Notes under the pieces: generated by a model
Seen by the model: the letters and a program-made list of their open reading frames with translations, nothing else
Told to the model about the DNA's origin: nothing
Databases searched by the model: none
In this document: in pieces, positions 21,416 to 34,670 of the stretch
Layout of the letters: each line of letters opens with the position of its first letter
Position numbering within the stretch: position 1 is the first letter of the stretch
Made by a program: the position numbers and the translations under genes
Origin: Melastoma dodecandrum
Lineage: Eukaryota; Streptophyta; Magnoliopsida; Myrtales; Melastomataceae
Assembly: GCA_029817715.1 (NCBI GenBank)
Contig: JARUPY010000538.1
Location: 5,084,001-5,148,000, forward strand
Reading direction: 5' to 3'
Length of the DNA: 64,000 bases

Positions 21416-22924
21416 ATGGAGGGTGGTTTTTGGGAACTTGAAGGTAAACGCACCCATGATTTCCGGGTTGCAAATGTGATGAAGTCGTCCGCTCGTGTAT
21501 GGGTACCCGGACCAATCATAATTGGTGCCGGGCCTTCAGGGCTTGCCGTTGCAGCCTGCCTCAAGCAACGAGGGGTTCCGAGCCTAGTCCTAGAGAGAGC
21601 TGACTGCATCGGCTCGTTGTGGAAGAACAGGACCTATGACCGCCTCCGGCTCCACCTCCCCAAGAAATATTGCGAGCTACCGTCCTATCGATTCCCTAAG
21701 ACCTTCCCAACGTACCCCACCAAGCAGCAGTTTGTGGCCTACTTGGATGCATACGCGGAACACTTTGATATCAGGCCGGCTTTTAACAGGACCGTAGTGA
21801 GCACGGAGTTCAATCACAATTTCCGGCTTTGGCAGGTCAGGACAGTCGGGATCGAGTACGTGGAAGTCGAGTACATGAGCCGATGGGTGGTCGTAGCGAC
21901 TGGGGAGAATGCAGTTGACCATTTCCCGCAATTGGAAGGGCTAGAAGATTTCGGAGGTCCCATTATTCACAGCAGCTCGTATAAGAGCGGTGAACAATTC
22001 ACTTTGAAGAGAGTTTTGGTGGTGGGATGCGGGAACTCCGGCATGGAGGTCAGCTTGGACTTGTGCAATTACAATGCTCTTCCATCCTTAGCCGTGAGAG
22101 ATTCGGTAAGCTTTTCAATTGAGCGGTCACGATTGAGAGACGATTTGTTTACTCCTGTATGTGATTTTAGGTCCATGTTTTGCCTCAAAAGATGCTCGGG
22201 AAATCAACTTTTGGGTTATCAATGTTGTTGCTAAGGTGGTTCCCGACATGGCTAGTAGATCGGTTTCTGCTAGTAATGACGTACGTCATTCTCGGGGACA
22301 CCACGAAGTACGGGCTTCATCGACCGAGACAAGGGCCGCTTGAACTCAAGAACAGGTTGGGCAAGACCCCGGTTTTGGACGTAGGAACACTCTCGAACAT
22401 CAAAAGCGGCCGCATTAAGGTAGCTGAGTTAGGTACTTGATCTCCGGACCTGCATCTTAAGATTGAGTTTTACATGGCTTTGCTCATTGGGCTTTGTCCT
22501 TTCAAAGGTTTTCCGTGGAGTCAAGAGAATAAAAGGGAATGCCGTGGAATTTGTTGATGGAAAAGTAGAGAATTTCGATGCCATTGTTCTGGCAACTGGG
22601 TACAAAAGTAACGTGGACTCATGGTTGAAGGTAATATATGCACCTTCCTTGACTGTACTATACTCAGTACGCAATAGGCCGTATGCGAATTTACGAAATC
22701 ATTATCGACCTAACATGTCTAATCTAAAACAAAACCAGGAGACTGGCATGTCTTTTGAGGAAGGCGATGCTCCGAGTAAGCCGTTCATGAATGGCTGGAA
22801 GGGTGAAAATGGGCTGTATGCCGCTGGATTCACCCGACATGGCCTTCTCGGAGCTTCCAATGACGCCCTAAGAATCGCGGAGGACATTCATCATTCGTGG
22901 ATGTTGGACGAAACGAAGCATTAA
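21416..22924 (+). CDS. YUCCA-type flavin monooxygenase (auxin biosynthesis), 4 exons, 415 aa
   Basis: Exons: 21416-22105, 22171-22419, 22508-22630, 22739-22924; phases all close at codon boundaries. YUCCA enzymes convert indole-3-pyruvate to indole-3-acetic acid using FAD, NADPH and O2. Seen: the FAD-binding GAGPSG near residue 40, [10 protein letters not shown], the [11 protein letters not shown] block, the NADPH-binding GCGNSG near residue 205, the KTPVLDVGT block and the ATGYKSN motif near residue 310. Length is normal (about 415) and no key motif is missing. The N-terminal extension before the FAD motif resembles YUC1/2/4/6-type members rather than the shorter YUC10/11 type; the exact member cannot be named. 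Confidence 0.95.
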
Positions 22925-24551
22925 GTGGCCTTCCCAGCTAGGAGAGGATAACATCAATCATTGAGATGAGAACGTTATTAAGTTTTAGATGTGTTAATTA
23001 TTGATGTGCTGTATGTAGCTTGTAGTAGTCTAATGTAGTTTAGGCATCTTGATATAGGATTAGTTGGAAAGAAGCTCAACCAAAAGGACGTGTACTTATT
23101 ATCTTTGTCATTCCCTTTCCGTTTGTAACTTGATTGCTGTTCTTAGATTAACTTTGTAGTAGCAGTGGTAGGTATGAAATAGTACGTACGTGTTTAGCTT
23201 GATTGGGGATATAATGACACGATTTCGTAGATGTTTTGTTATCGCAATAGAAGGAGCTTTTAGGAACGGAGATCGGGAAACCGGAGAATCGTGCAATGCC
23301 AAACTTGATGTAAAAACCACACAAATTGCCACCGGACGATACAGAAACTTATGACATTACTAGGGGTCTAAGGTTGTCTCAACTGGTAGAGGAGCGAGTC
23401 CGGGGAGATAACGAGAGGCGTCGGTCGATGTATCAACATCCAAAACATTACGTTCTTTCATCTTTCTCTAAAAAATCCCAGTTTTTAGGTCCGTCCAATT
23501 ATTGCCTGGTCCATTCGCGAAAAGGACATCGTTATGTCTTAATCCTTTTAGGGTCCATTCTCTTAAGTTTTCCTTGTCTACCGACCACGTTTCTTCTTCA
23601 TCATCTACAATCTCTTGCATTGGGTAAATGGACTTTGGTGACGAAGGCGGAGGCTTGAGAATGAAGTAGCCAGGCATCCGTCGACTCAGATGGTTTGTCT
23701 TTACATTGTTATTGGCCGCATCTTGTTTAGGGCCTTTTCAGGTTGAAGTTCGATAACAAATGCTGAAGCTCATTTTTCGCCATGGAAGGCCGAACTCTCG
23801 TGCTTGAAGACGTGTAGCAATGTGGCACGATGACATTCCAAAGCAGCGAATAATTTCCCCCATCTGCGTCAAATTAAAGCAAAATGGTCCATAGGCACTT
23901 GATGGCCGTCCGGTCCTGCACGCCTCGAAAGGTAGAGGGAAACAAACGTTTCCCTGATCCCTAACGTTATCACGTAACTCACATGGTTCGTCGTGCTTAT
24001 CCAACCATACGTTTCGATTCTCGGACCATATCATTTTCCTGCTACATTGGTGCGAGGTCAATTTATTAACTTTTGGTCCCTCCTACCATAATAGTTAAGG
24101 GCTAAATGGTGTTGTTCCATAATGATTTGGACCATTTCCGACCTGTTAGAAAGGATTTGAATGCGTCCATGGAAGGACTTGGGTGCATCATCCCATTACA
24201 ACTACATACGTACGAGTTCAGGAACCATGCGCCCAAAGAACCATACTTTGTGCCATACGTAGAAGTTCCGCCTCGCCTGGTTCTCACCTTCGGGATCCAG
24301 AGGGCATTTTCGAAGGCGATGGTCAGCTCGCAGACAATATGGGCTCGAACTATTGGGCCAGAAAGTTTCACGGCCTAAAACCGGCCCATTAATTCGTTAT
24401 GCAGCCCAACCCATATTCGTGGAAATAAAACTAATCGGGATTTCATCATTCAACAAAACACAAAGAAGTATGGGATTTGGATTCATGCGAATATCATTGA
24501 TGTATCAACATTTCACGTGTCAGGATATGGACAAGAAAAGCGTGCGGGAAA
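22925..24551. other. Convergent 3' flanks, no recognised gene
   Basis: This lies between the YUCCA and OVATE-like 3' ends. Short open frames (23738-24061 minus, 24106-24378 plus) show no known motif. A phrase near 23370 looks slightly like a tRNA A box but no B box or cloverleaf follows. Confidence 0.45.
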
Positions 24552-25055
24552 TCAACCGCCGGCGGCCTGGTGGCCTGCCGCTGCTGTTTCGCCACGGAAC
24601 TCGACGTAAATCTCCGTGAAGAACTCGTCGACGATGCCGCGGTATACCTGGCACCTCAACAAGGAGTAGTAATGGATCACCTCCTCGACGTCCAGGACGT
24701 GCTCGATGTTCCCCAAATCCAGCAGCTCCAACTCCCTAATCTTTCGCACGACCAGCTGGCCCCTCCCGCTACCCTCACGATCACCGTTCACCCCCGCCGA
24801 ACCATCTCCCTTGGCCGTCTTCCCGTTTCTCCTGTCCCCTCTACTCCTTCGGGCTTCCGAGCGGGACGTCGATCCAGGTGCCGCCGCCTCCTCCTCCTCG
24901 TCGGCACACCGGAATCCTCGAGAGGGAGAGTGAGGTCGGTCGAGAGGGGAGTGCTTGGGAAGCTTGTGGTAGTTGCCGCAGCCGCAACCGGAGAGGAAGG
25001 ACTTGATGCCTTGTAGGGTCTTGTGGAAGAACTTGAAAGAACTCCTAAACAGCAT
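24552..25055 (-). CDS. OVATE-like small protein (167 aa)
   Basis: Single exon. The N-terminus is basic and amphipathic (MLFRSSFKFFHKTLQGIKSF). The middle is Ser/Arg/Gly-rich and low complexity. The C-terminal ~50 residues (from about 105) contain ELELLDLGNIEHVLDVEEVI, then HYYSLLRCQVYRGIVDEFF, the helical pattern of the divergent OVATE domain. OVATE family proteins are plant transcription repressors that act with KNOX/BELL homeodomain and TRM proteins. The C-terminus after the domain (GETAAAGHQAAGG) is poorly conserved in kind. The call rests on the pattern; this divergent branch is little studied. Confidence 0.65.
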   Translation of the reverse strand: MLFRSSFKFFHKTLQGIKSFLSGCGCGNYHKLPKHSPLDRPHSPSRGFRCADEEEEAAAPGSTSRSEARRSRGDRRNGKTAKGDGSAGVNGDREGSGRGQLVVRKIRELELLDLGNIEHVLDVEEVIHYYSLLRCQVYRGIVDEFFTEIYVEFRGETAAAGHQAAGG

Positions 25056-26330
25056 CCTTTGCTTCTAGCACGCGCTTTTGGATCCCTTTCACTTCCTGGG
25101 ACTGAGATGAGATTTTATGCATGTGAAAAAAGAGCAAGAAAAACAAAAGGAAAGCTGGGTCTGACATTTCATCCCCCAGCAACCAAAAAACAAAAAAAGA
25201 AGGGAAAAGGACGTGACCGTTTAATCACCATTTGTGGGAACCAAAGAAGAATTCGTATTCACTTGTAGAAAAGTAACTTTAAGCCAAGCCTTTTTTTTTT
25301 TGTTTATGACTAAGAAGATGATAATGATGAGGGGGGTTTGGCCTGGTTTGGTGAGTAAGGGAGTGGGGTCCAACTCCCATTGTTATTGGGAAAGAAAGGG
25401 ATATTTGGCTTGTTTTTCTTTTGGTGGTGGTGGTGGTTGAATGAACGGGCCACTTCCATTTATTGAAATGTTTGCTCGATAATTATTTTTCTTTTTGTGA
25501 CAATTAATTATTTACATTTTATTTATTTATATTACTATAAACTTTTCGTACAAGTGTGAATAAATCTTCATCGTTGAAACATAAATGTTGTGTTTAAGGA
25601 TTTGAGGAAGAAATGAAATTAATTGATAATCATACTCATTCTTCTTCATCACTGGGGTTCAAGTTTGTTGGATGGCTGAAATTGGGATGACTTGGCTTAC
25701 GGGACAAACCTCAACCTAAGCACAAGGCAAAAGTGCGCCCTTAATTTTTTTTTGGGGGGGTTGTAAATAAGAATTATTTGGTCAATAAAGCCGGGGGGAG
25801 GTTGGCTTATGTGGCCCCTGTCCTGAATAACTCTATGTGTTGCCATTGATTATTAGTAGCAGCCTGCAACAGGAAAAGTAAAATTGCCCCGCAAATCACG
25901 CCGTGGATCTAGAAAGAGACCCCCAACTCCTATTGAAATTATTATTATTATTATTTCGATTACTTTTCCCGTTGCTTTGCTTTGTCGTTCAATTTTTTTT
26001 TTTAAAGAAAAACTAAGTCGAAAACGACGTCGGAGCGGCTTCTGTATTTCTCGTGTTTTTTTTTAGTAAATAAAATATAACGTAATTTATCCCTTCTGGG
26101 TAAGGGATTACGCCACCATTTTGGGCTTGTTTTGTGGGCCTATTATTGGGCTTCGACACTCTTCGTGGTAAGCCCAACACGTGTATTGGGCCCGGTGAGG
26201 AAGAAAAGTAAGGGATGCATTTAAAAAAAATTGTTAATTTCTTAACTATCGTTAGTTCTATTAGGGACACGATACAATTGAAAAACAAAAGGGAGAAAAG
26301 ATGACGGGAGGCACAGAATTGGGGTATAGC
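25056..26330. other. Intergenic, upstream of the OVATE-like gene
   Basis: AT-rich with homopolymer runs (T and G tracts) and a (ATT)n stretch near 25940. No gene recognised. Confidence 0.5.
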
Positions 26331-28092
26331 TGAAAGGTCCAGAGGTTTCCCATTTGCGGTACAGCCCGATTTTATTATAATTCTAACGATGACTTAATAT
26401 ACAATATTCTAGTATACATTAGTTTAATACACAAACGTAACCTTTTGTGCAATTACCAACTTCGGTTCCTGTAAAAAAAAAAAAAAAAGAAACAATACTA
26501 AGCATTATTTGTTAGTCATAAAAAAAACTAGTTTAATCGTTTTATGATTTATTACTAATTTCCTTTTGTTTCATCTGTCATCTAATCAACCCTCACCGAG
26601 TTGATTACGTACCCAACTAATCATCAATCTACACCCGTGTGAAAGCAGTCTCCTCACACTTGATCGTTCTCAATCGGAACTTCATTTCTAGTTCTCCTTT
26701 TTAAACCCCCAAGACTCTTCCGTCTTATCAATATTGTCGAAAAATATCCTCTCGAATTCTTTTTTTTTCCACGGCTATCTTCCGTCGTGATACTTTGGCC
26801 TTCATTCTCGGCCTATTTATCCAGCCTAGAACGGCTGATTACCCGAGCATTCCAGGATCACAATTTCCTCCGTCTCCCTACCCGCATGTGGGTTCACAAC
26901 TAACAATTCATACCGAGCGATTGTAAATAATTTACAATTGCTAATCTCATCCCTGAGAATCCCGGCAATTAAAATTGTCTTTGCCAATTTAAAATAATAA
27001 ATAGGAGACCGCAACCTAGATCATGAGAACCACAGCCCCCAACCACTCAAAAGTAGCCATAACAGAGTCGAGGCACAATCAACCAATAATCCCCGTACAC
27101 TAGTGGGTATAAGAGAAGAAGATCAACGAAGACGATGTCCACGAAGAAGAAGAAGAAGAATAAGAAGACGCGACATTCGAAATAACTCCAACCGTTTACA
27201 ATCCGTTCCAATTGTAATCACACACACACTCACAGCAGAGCGTCTTTCTCCCCAACTCATCTGCAACATTGTATTATTATCATTATATATATATATATAT
27301 ATAAGTACTCGGGACAAGAGGCTGCAGTTTTCACACCAGTGTGCGTAAGTACGACCAAACACCTTCTCATACAGACCACAAATTGGAAACTCATTCAACC
27401 CACAGGACACACAACTAACAAGACGATAGACTCCACGAATGGCATCATCGCATTGACCACAACAAAATTCACGATGATCGACGAGGACTACCACAACAGA
27501 GGGAAGAAGAAGGGGGCGAAACGTACAAAATCTGAACCCACGCAATTAACTGATCAATCCATAAGCACACGCGGCAACAATACGCCAAAAGCCCAGTGAA
27601 GACGGAATACTAGGAAAACAGCGAAGGGGGCGGGCGTACCTCGTTCCACGTCCTCCGCACAACACTTCAAGTTCTTGACGTCTCTGTACGATTTCGCTCC
27701 GGGTCGGACGCTTAAACACGTCCCTTCCTCGAGGTTCCGCGCGGAAATCAACCCTCGATGTCGCCGTGTCCCCCGCTTCTCCCGTCCCTTCTTCTCTTCC
27801 TGTTCTTTTTTTTCTTCCCCCCTTCTTCTTCGGTGACTCTCCTTCCTTTTATAAAATCTTCTATTTCTTTTTATTATCACACGTAACCGCCTCCCGTCTC
27901 CTCTTCTCTCGCATGCTTAGTGTCCCTTAATTATAATAAGGGTCCCACCATTTTTTTTTTCAGTTTCTAATTATCATCAAGTTTGGATATATTAGGATGC
28001 CGGCCATAAATAGCCAATTGATCGAGTCTGTCCAATGTTCAACCACATCTTACATTGGCATAATTATAATTACAAAATTTTTTATCATTACA
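26331..28092 (-). repeat. Chromovirus 3' LTR
   Basis: The minus strand runs from TGTAATGATAAAA (28092) to ...GGACCTTTCA (26331). It is highly similar along its length to 32948-34670. It carries a segment near 26755-26800 (gaattctttttttttccacg and following) that the other LTR lacks, and a longer TA microsatellite. A TATA-like TTTATAAAAGG lies near 27850 on the minus strand. Confidence 0.88.
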
Positions 28093-28106
28093 TTTACTCC
28101 CCCCTT
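28093..28106 (-). promoter_or_regulatory. Chromovirus polypurine tract
   Basis: Minus strand AAGGGGGGAGTAAA directly precedes the LTR start TGTAATG. Confidence 0.8.
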
Positions 28107-28128
28107 GGAAGATTTCGTCCCCGAAATC

Positions 28129-31100
28129 TTATTCCTCAAACAAGGAAGGGCACTTATCTCGCATTTTTGCTTCTTGCTCCCAAGTTCTTTGTCCTCTCCC
28201 AACTCCACCCCAGAGCACTTGCACCAATGGTACTCTCTTGTTTCGTAATATTCGTTCACTCCGATCAATTATTTGTATTGGTTGTACTATCACACTCATA
28301 TTGTCATTCACTGCTACTTCTGTCGACTTTACTCTTAGCTCCGGATCCGGTTCATACTTTCGTAACATTGAGACATGGGAAACGTCATGACAATGAGAAA
28401 GTTCCAGTGGAATTGCGATTCGATAGGGAAATTTTATAAGGCCCGATGTAACGAGGACTTAACTTGTGAACTTTCCTCATCCTGAACATTGATTTCATTG
28501 GTGATAACTTTAGGAATACTTCGTCATCAATATTAAATTTCAAGGGTCTTCTTCTGCGATCAGCATAGCTCTTTTATCGACTCTGCGCAGTTTTCATTCG
28601 TTCTATGACTGTAGTCACCACATCTGAGGTTTCTCGTGTCAACTCAGGTCCGTTGAATGTTCTTTTTCTTGGTTCATTCCAACACAGTGGTAATCTACAA
28701 CTTCTCCCATAGAGAGCTTCAAAGGGTGCCATTCCAATACTCGCGTGATAACTATTATTGTACGCAAATTCCACCAATGGCAAGTGATCGACCCAGCTTC
28801 CTTTCCACTCAAGAGCACACGCCCTGAGCATGTCTTCTAACGTCTGAATTGTTCTTTCTGTTTGTCCGTCTGTCTGTGGATGGAAGGCTGTACTCATTTG
28901 TAATTTTGTATCCAAAGCCTCTTGTAAGTTCCTCCACAATTTAGACGTGAATCGTGGATCTCGATCAGATGTGATAGTATGGGGTATACCGTGGTATCTC
29001 ACTATTTCCTTGATGTACAGCTTAGCCAAGGATTCCAATGACCAGTTGATCTGAATAGGAATGAAATGTGCCGACTTCGTAAGTCTATCAACCACTACCC
29101 ATACAGAATCCATGTTTCGACCTCCTCGGGGTAGGTTTGTAACGAAGTCCATTGCTATCTCTTCCCACTTCCATTCTGGCACTGTGAGTGGTTCTAATAA
29201 TCCTCCTGGTCGTTGGTGTTCAATTTTCACTTCCTGACATGTCTTGCGGTAATTTACATACCTAGTCACGTCCTTCTTCATCTTAGGCCACCAGAAATCC
29301 TTTCGCAGGTTTCTATACATCTTTGTAACCTGGATGTACGCTATATTTACTCTTACGTGTCTCATCCATCAATCTTCGTTTCACTTCCTTCACATCAGGT
29401 ACGCATATACGTCCTTGGAATCTCAACATCCCATCCGGTGCTAGTTCAAACTGGGTATATCTCTCTGTTCCGATCTCTTCTCGCACCATTCTTAAGTATT
29501 CATCCTGGGATTGTGCTTCTCGGATCATCATTAACATTTCTGGTTCTACCTGTCCTCTAGCCATACATAATCGTCCATCTGGCTCTTCGAGGCGCAAGTC
29601 TAAATTACTTAATTGTTCTATCATTCGTGACTCTTCTATCAGGAGGTACATGAGGGAATAATGTTTCCTACTCAAGGCATCTGCCACCACATTCGCTTTA
29701 CTTGGGTGATATTGAATTGTGCAATCATAATCTTTTAATAGTTCCATCCACCTTCGTTGTCTCATATTCAACTCTTGTTATGTGAATAGATACTTCAGAC
29801 TCTTATGGTCTGTGTATACTTCAAATTTTTCTCCATACTTATAATGTCTCCATAATTTTAGTGCAAACACCATAGCAGCGAACTCTAAATCATGGGTTGG
29901 GTTTTCCTTGTGTTTCCTCAACTGTCGAGAGGCATATGCCACTATTTTTCCATTTTGCATTAATACACAACCTAATCCTTAAGTGGATGCATCACAGTGC
30001 ACCACGAATCCTCCTGACCCACTCGGTATGGTTAATACAGAAGCACTAGTCAATCTCCTCTTGAGTTCCTCAAAACATTCTTCACAGTTATTTGTCCATT
30101 CAAACTGGACATCATTTCTTAATAGTTTAGTCATAGGGGTAACTATATTAGAAAACCCCTCGACAAATCTCTTGTAGTAACCTGCCAACCCGAGGAAACT
30201 TCTTACCTCTGATACCGTCGTCGGTCGCTACCATTTCTTAACGGCTTCCACATTCGTAGGATCTACTCCTATACCTGTAGCTAAAATGAATGTCCAAGGA
30301 ACATTACCTTCTCAAGCCAAAATTCGCATTTACTGAGTTTGGCGTACAATTTATTTTCTCGTAACGTCCTTAGCACAATAGTAAGATGTTCCTTGTGTTC
30401 AACCATACTCTTAGAGTATACAAGGATATCATCAATGAACACTATCACAAATTGATCCAGGTACGGTCGAAACACTTGGTTCATTAGTCCCATGAATACT
30501 GCTAGTGCATTGGTTACCCCAAACGGCATTACTCTGAATTCGTAATGACCGTATCTCATTCTGAACGCAGTTTTAGGGATATCTTCTTCCCGCACTCCAA
30601 TCTGGTAATAACCTGATCTTAAATCGATCTTGGAGTATACCACTGATCCCTGTAACTGGTCAAATAGATCATCTATACATGGAAGCGGATATCTATTCTT
30701 GATTGTATTTTGGTTAAGCAACCTGTAATCAACACACAATCACATCGATCCATCTTTCTTTTTCACAAACAAAACAGGAGCGCCCCACGGGCTTACACTA
30801 GCACGAATAAAGTTCCTATCTACAAGTTCCTGCAATTGTGCTTTCAGTTCTTTCAGCTCAGCCAAACTCATACGATACGGAGTCCGTGAAATGGGAGCTG
30901 TCCCCGGAATCAAATCTATAACAAACTCTACATCTCTACGAGGTGGTAGTCCTGGTAGTTCCTCGGGGAAGACATCAGGAAAGTCCTTCACCACTTCAAT
31001 CCACTCCAGTATCGGTAGCTCAGCTTCTTTATTTAGCACAGTCGCTAGAAACAATTCGTGCTTTGTCTGTACAAGGTGACACGCTCGTACCGCCGATATC

Positions 31101-31480
31101 ATCAAAATTTGGCCGCAGCCTCCATGACCTATGTACTCACAGGAATCTCCACCTTTCATGTTAATCAAAATGCGCCTCCTTTCACAGTCTACCTGCGCAT
31201 GGCTGGAAGTCAATCAATCCATGCCCAGAATGATCTCAAACTCATGGATCTGTAACACCAACAGGTCAATAGTAAATTTCAATCCAGCTACAATTAATTC
31301 ATAACCCAGACACGCATCATCAACACAATATTCTATTCCAGTAGGGAACACAGCATGCCACTGTTTCATTGTTTTTTCCTATTGTCCAACCATACTTCTC
31401 CACGCAGTTATAAGATACAAAGGAATGTGTAGCACCAATATCAAACAAGGCATAAACTAGTTCACCTTGGAGTCGAACCG
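28129..31480 (-). pseudogene. Chromovirus pol: protease, RT, RNase H, integrase, chromodomain
   Basis: Seen on the minus strand: a protease with FDIGATHSF near 31440, where the usual D-T/S-G reads DIG; RT pieces 30740-31213 and 30281-30739 with [15 protein letters not shown] and the active site FIDDILVYS; RNase H 29313-30188 with HCDAS, TDHKSL and ADALSRKH; integrase 28574-29365 with the DDE core (MDFVTNLP, TSDRDPRF, QTDGQTERT); and a chromodomain at about 28130-28300 (IIDRSERILRNK ... WEQEAKMRDKCPSLFEE). Stops between pieces (for example near 30739, 29960 and 29780) and a frameshift make it non-functional. Chromodomains guide integration to heterochromatin marks. Confidence 0.88.
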
Positions 31481-31599
31481 TACCTGTGATCACGCAGCGA
31501 GATGCAACGGCATCCGCTTCCGTGGTCGCGTTCAGCCTTACTATTTCCGCAGGCCTGGTAACTGATCCCCTAGAAGTAGATACAGTCAGTCCTAGTCTG

Positions 31600-32566
31600 T
31601 TTCCACTTCTTGGGCGTAGAAAATATGATCCAGTTAACCCACTACCGGAGCCCGTACCTAGTCCCGGTCCTTGGGGACACTCCTTACGAATGTGTCCCGT
31701 CTGCCCACACTGATAACAAGTGAACTCCCTGGACACACATGAATCTCCATAGTGACGCTTCCCGCACCTCTGGTAGAGAGACTGACCTCCTGTCCTCGCT
31801 CCCTAGCCTCGTCCCTAAGAGAATGATCGTGCCGGCACGGAGTTCTCGGGGGTCGATTCATCTGGAACCGCAGAGTAGAGGAGGATGACTCTCCAAACCG
31901 AAATCTCTTTCTTGGAGGTGGTCCTACTCCCAGCATCCTTTTCATGTTCGCCTCCTCCGCCGCAGCTTTCATATCTGCCCATCCTTCTTCGGCACTCTGT
32001 GCCCTCATATATATCTCCTCGTAAGTCGTGAGCATCAGAATTCTCAATTGGAATCTAATTTCCGGCCTCAGTCCCTCCTCGAACTTCTTGGCTTTTGCCG
32101 CAGCACTCATTGACGGTCCATACCTCGACAGAGCAGACAATCGTGCCTCATATTCATCCACTGACATCCCTTCTTGCCTCAAATATAAGAACTCCTTAGC
32201 TTTCTTCTCCCTGAACACGTGAGGATAGAATTTCCTTAGAAACGCCATTTTGAACACTGTCCATTCATCCCCAGAATGAAGAATCCGTGCTCCATCCTTG
32301 TTGGCCTTCCACCAATCATTTGCTTCTCGTTTTATCGATTGTTGTACTAACATCATCTTTTCTTCCGTTGAACACCCCAACACGTCGAAGGCATTTTCCA
32401 ATTCGACAATAAATTATGCCGCCTTCTCAGGTCCTTCTTCACCCGAATAGATGGGCACCTCGAGTTTCCGAAATTGCCCGATAAGCGCGACCCTTCTCTT
32501 GCGTTGTAGTTCCTCATCTCTAGGAGGAGAATTCCGCACAGCGTTGCGTATGCTCTCATCGGTCAT
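31600..32566 (-). pseudogene. Chromovirus gag with zinc knuckle
   Basis: The likely ATG is at 32566. An in-frame stop near 32411 separates the first ~50 codons from the main open part 31658-32401 (LVQQSIKREANDWW, FYPHVFREKKAKEF, DEYEARLSALSRYGP), which is the retrotransposon gag domain. After a frameshift near 31740 a CCHC knuckle CYQCGQTGHIRKEC follows at about 31680-31725. Gag forms the cytoplasmic particle. Confidence 0.85.
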
Positions 32567-32933
32567 TCTGCGTTCATAACCACCGCATTATTAGTCCAGT
32601 ATTACGTCATCCACTCGTAATACTACATTAACGGAAGTATATAAAAAAAACATATAGGGTTGCTCAATGACAAGCGCACGATTGTTCAATCTCCGAGCAA
32701 TCGACATCTACCTTCTTAATGCAATATTCATATACTATATTTTTTCTAATCGTATTACGCAGAATCAACCATATTTCGGTCACTCATTTGTTTTCCTGGC
32801 ACGTGTCCGTAACCTGTCAAACAAGTTTGACCAATTCACGCGTATGTTTTCTGCGCTGAATTCCATTTCCCGAGTCCAAAACCGACTCGTTTATATTTCG
32901 AAATTTCATTCTTATCACTCCGAGCTTAACCTC

Positions 32934-32945
32934 GCTCTGATACCA
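32934..32945 (-). promoter_or_regulatory. Chromovirus primer-binding site
   Basis: Minus strand TGGTATCAGAGC is a perfect match to the 3' end complement of plant initiator tRNA-Met, two bases after the LTR end. Confidence 0.85.
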
Positions 32946-32947
32946 CC

Positions 32948-34670
32948 AGAAAAGTCCCAAGGTTTCCCATTTGCAGTACAGCCCGATTTTATTATAATTC
33001 TAACGATGACTTAATATACAATATTCTAGTATACATTAGTTTAATACACAAACGTAACCTTTTGTGCAATTACCAACTTCGGTTCCTGTAAAAAAAAAAA
33101 AAAAAAAGAAACAATACTAAGCATTATTTGTTAGTCATAAAAAAAAATAGTTTAATCGTTTTATGATTTATTACTAATTTCCTTTTATTTCATCTGTCAT
33201 CTAATCAACCCTCACCGAGTTGATTACGTACCCAACTAATCATCAATCTACACCCGTGTGAAAGCAGTCTCCTCACACTTGATCGTTCTCAATCGGAACT
33301 TCATTTCTAATTCCCCTTTTTAAACCCCCAAGACTCCTCCATCTTGTCAGTATTGTCGAGAAATATCCTCTCGAATACTTTGGCCTTCATTCTCGGCCTA
33401 TTTATCCAGCCTAGAACGGCTGATTACCCGAGCATTCCAGGATCACAATTTCCTCCGTCTCCCTACCCGCATGTGGGTTCACAACTAACAATTCATACCG
33501 AGCGATTGTAAATAATTTACAATTGCTAATCTCATCCCTGAGAATCCCGGCAATTAAAATTGTCTTTGCCAATTTAAAATAATAAATAGGAGACCGCAAC
33601 CTAGATCATGAGAACCACAGCCCCCAACCACTCAAAAGTAGCCATAACAGAGTCGAGGCACAATCAACCAATAATCCCCGTACACTAGTGGGTATAAGAG
33701 AAGAAGATCAACGAAGACGATGTCCACGAAGAAGAAGAAGAAGAATAAGAAGACGCGACATTCGAAATAACTCCAACCGTTTACAATCCGTTCCAATTGT
33801 AATCACACACACACTCACAGCAGATCGTCTTTCTCCCCAACTCATCTGCAACATTGTATTATTATCATTATATATATATATAAGTACTCGGGACAAGAGG
33901 CTGCAGTTTTCACACCAGTGTGCGTAAGTATGACCAAACACCTTCTCATGCAGACCACAAATTGGAAACTAATTCAACTCACAGGACACACAACCAACAA
34001 GACGATAGACTCCACGAATGGCATCATCGCATTCACCACAACAAAATTCACGAGGATCGATGAGGACTACCACAACAGATGGAAGAAGAAGGGGGGCGAA
34101 ACGTACAAAATCTAAACCCACGCAACTAACCGATCAATCCACAAGCACACGCGGCAACAATACGCCAAGAGCCCAGTGAAGACGGAATACTACGAAAACA
34201 AAGAGGGGGGGCGGACGTACCTCGTTCCACTTCCTCCGCAAAATACTTCAAGTTATCGACGTCTCCGTACGATTTCACTTCGGGTCGGACGTTTTAACAC
34301 GTCCCTTCTTCGAGGTTCCGAACGTAAATCCGTCCTCGACGTCACCGTGTCCCCTCGCTTCTCCCGTCCCTTCTTCTCTTCCTGTTTTTTTTTCTTCTCC
34401 CTTCTTCTCCGGTGACTCTCCTTCCTTTTATAAAATCTTCTATTTCTTTTTATTATCTCACGTAAGCGCCTCCCGCCTCCTCTTCTCTCGCGTGCTTAGT
34501 ATCCCTTAATTATAACTAGGGTCCCACCTTTTTTTTTAGTTTCTAATTATCATGAAGTTTGGATATATTAGAATGTTGGCCATAATTATAGCCTATTGAT
34601 CGAGTCTATTCAATGTTCAACCACATTTTATATTTGCATAATTATAATTATAAATTTTTTTATCATTACA
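32948..34670 (-). repeat. Chromovirus 5' LTR
   Basis: Same minus-strand start TGTAATGATAAAA at 34670. The 3' end next to the primer site reads TTTTCT instead of the TTTCA of the other LTR, so the terminal CA is mutated here. Similarity to the 3' LTR is high, with scattered substitutions and the indel described there, suggesting a moderate age. Confidence 0.88.

Larger units (their letters stand above)
26331..34670 (-). mobile_element. Chromovirus (Ty3/gypsy with chromodomain), complete structure, broken coding
   Basis: It has two direct LTRs, a primer-binding site matching tRNA-Met, gag with zinc knuckle, protease, RT, RNase H, integrase and a C-terminal chromodomain, then a polypurine tract, all on the minus strand. 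The order and the chromodomain define a plant chromovirus, most like the Tekay/Del group (inference). Coding is broken by several stops and frameshifts. The flanks tAGCT (left, 26327-26331) and gAGCT (right, 34672-34676) could be a one-mismatch target duplication but shift the LTR edges by one base, so this is uncertain. Confidence 0.9.

Noticed and set aside
20973..21416. 147-aa plus-strand frame upstream of YUCCA
   Set aside because: No known domain; it spans the likely YUCCA promoter including a TATA-like site.
23365..23440. tRNA or SINE head (ctcaactggtagag phrase)
   Set aside because: Only an A-box-like phrase is present; no B box, no cloverleaf, no poly-A tail or target duplication.
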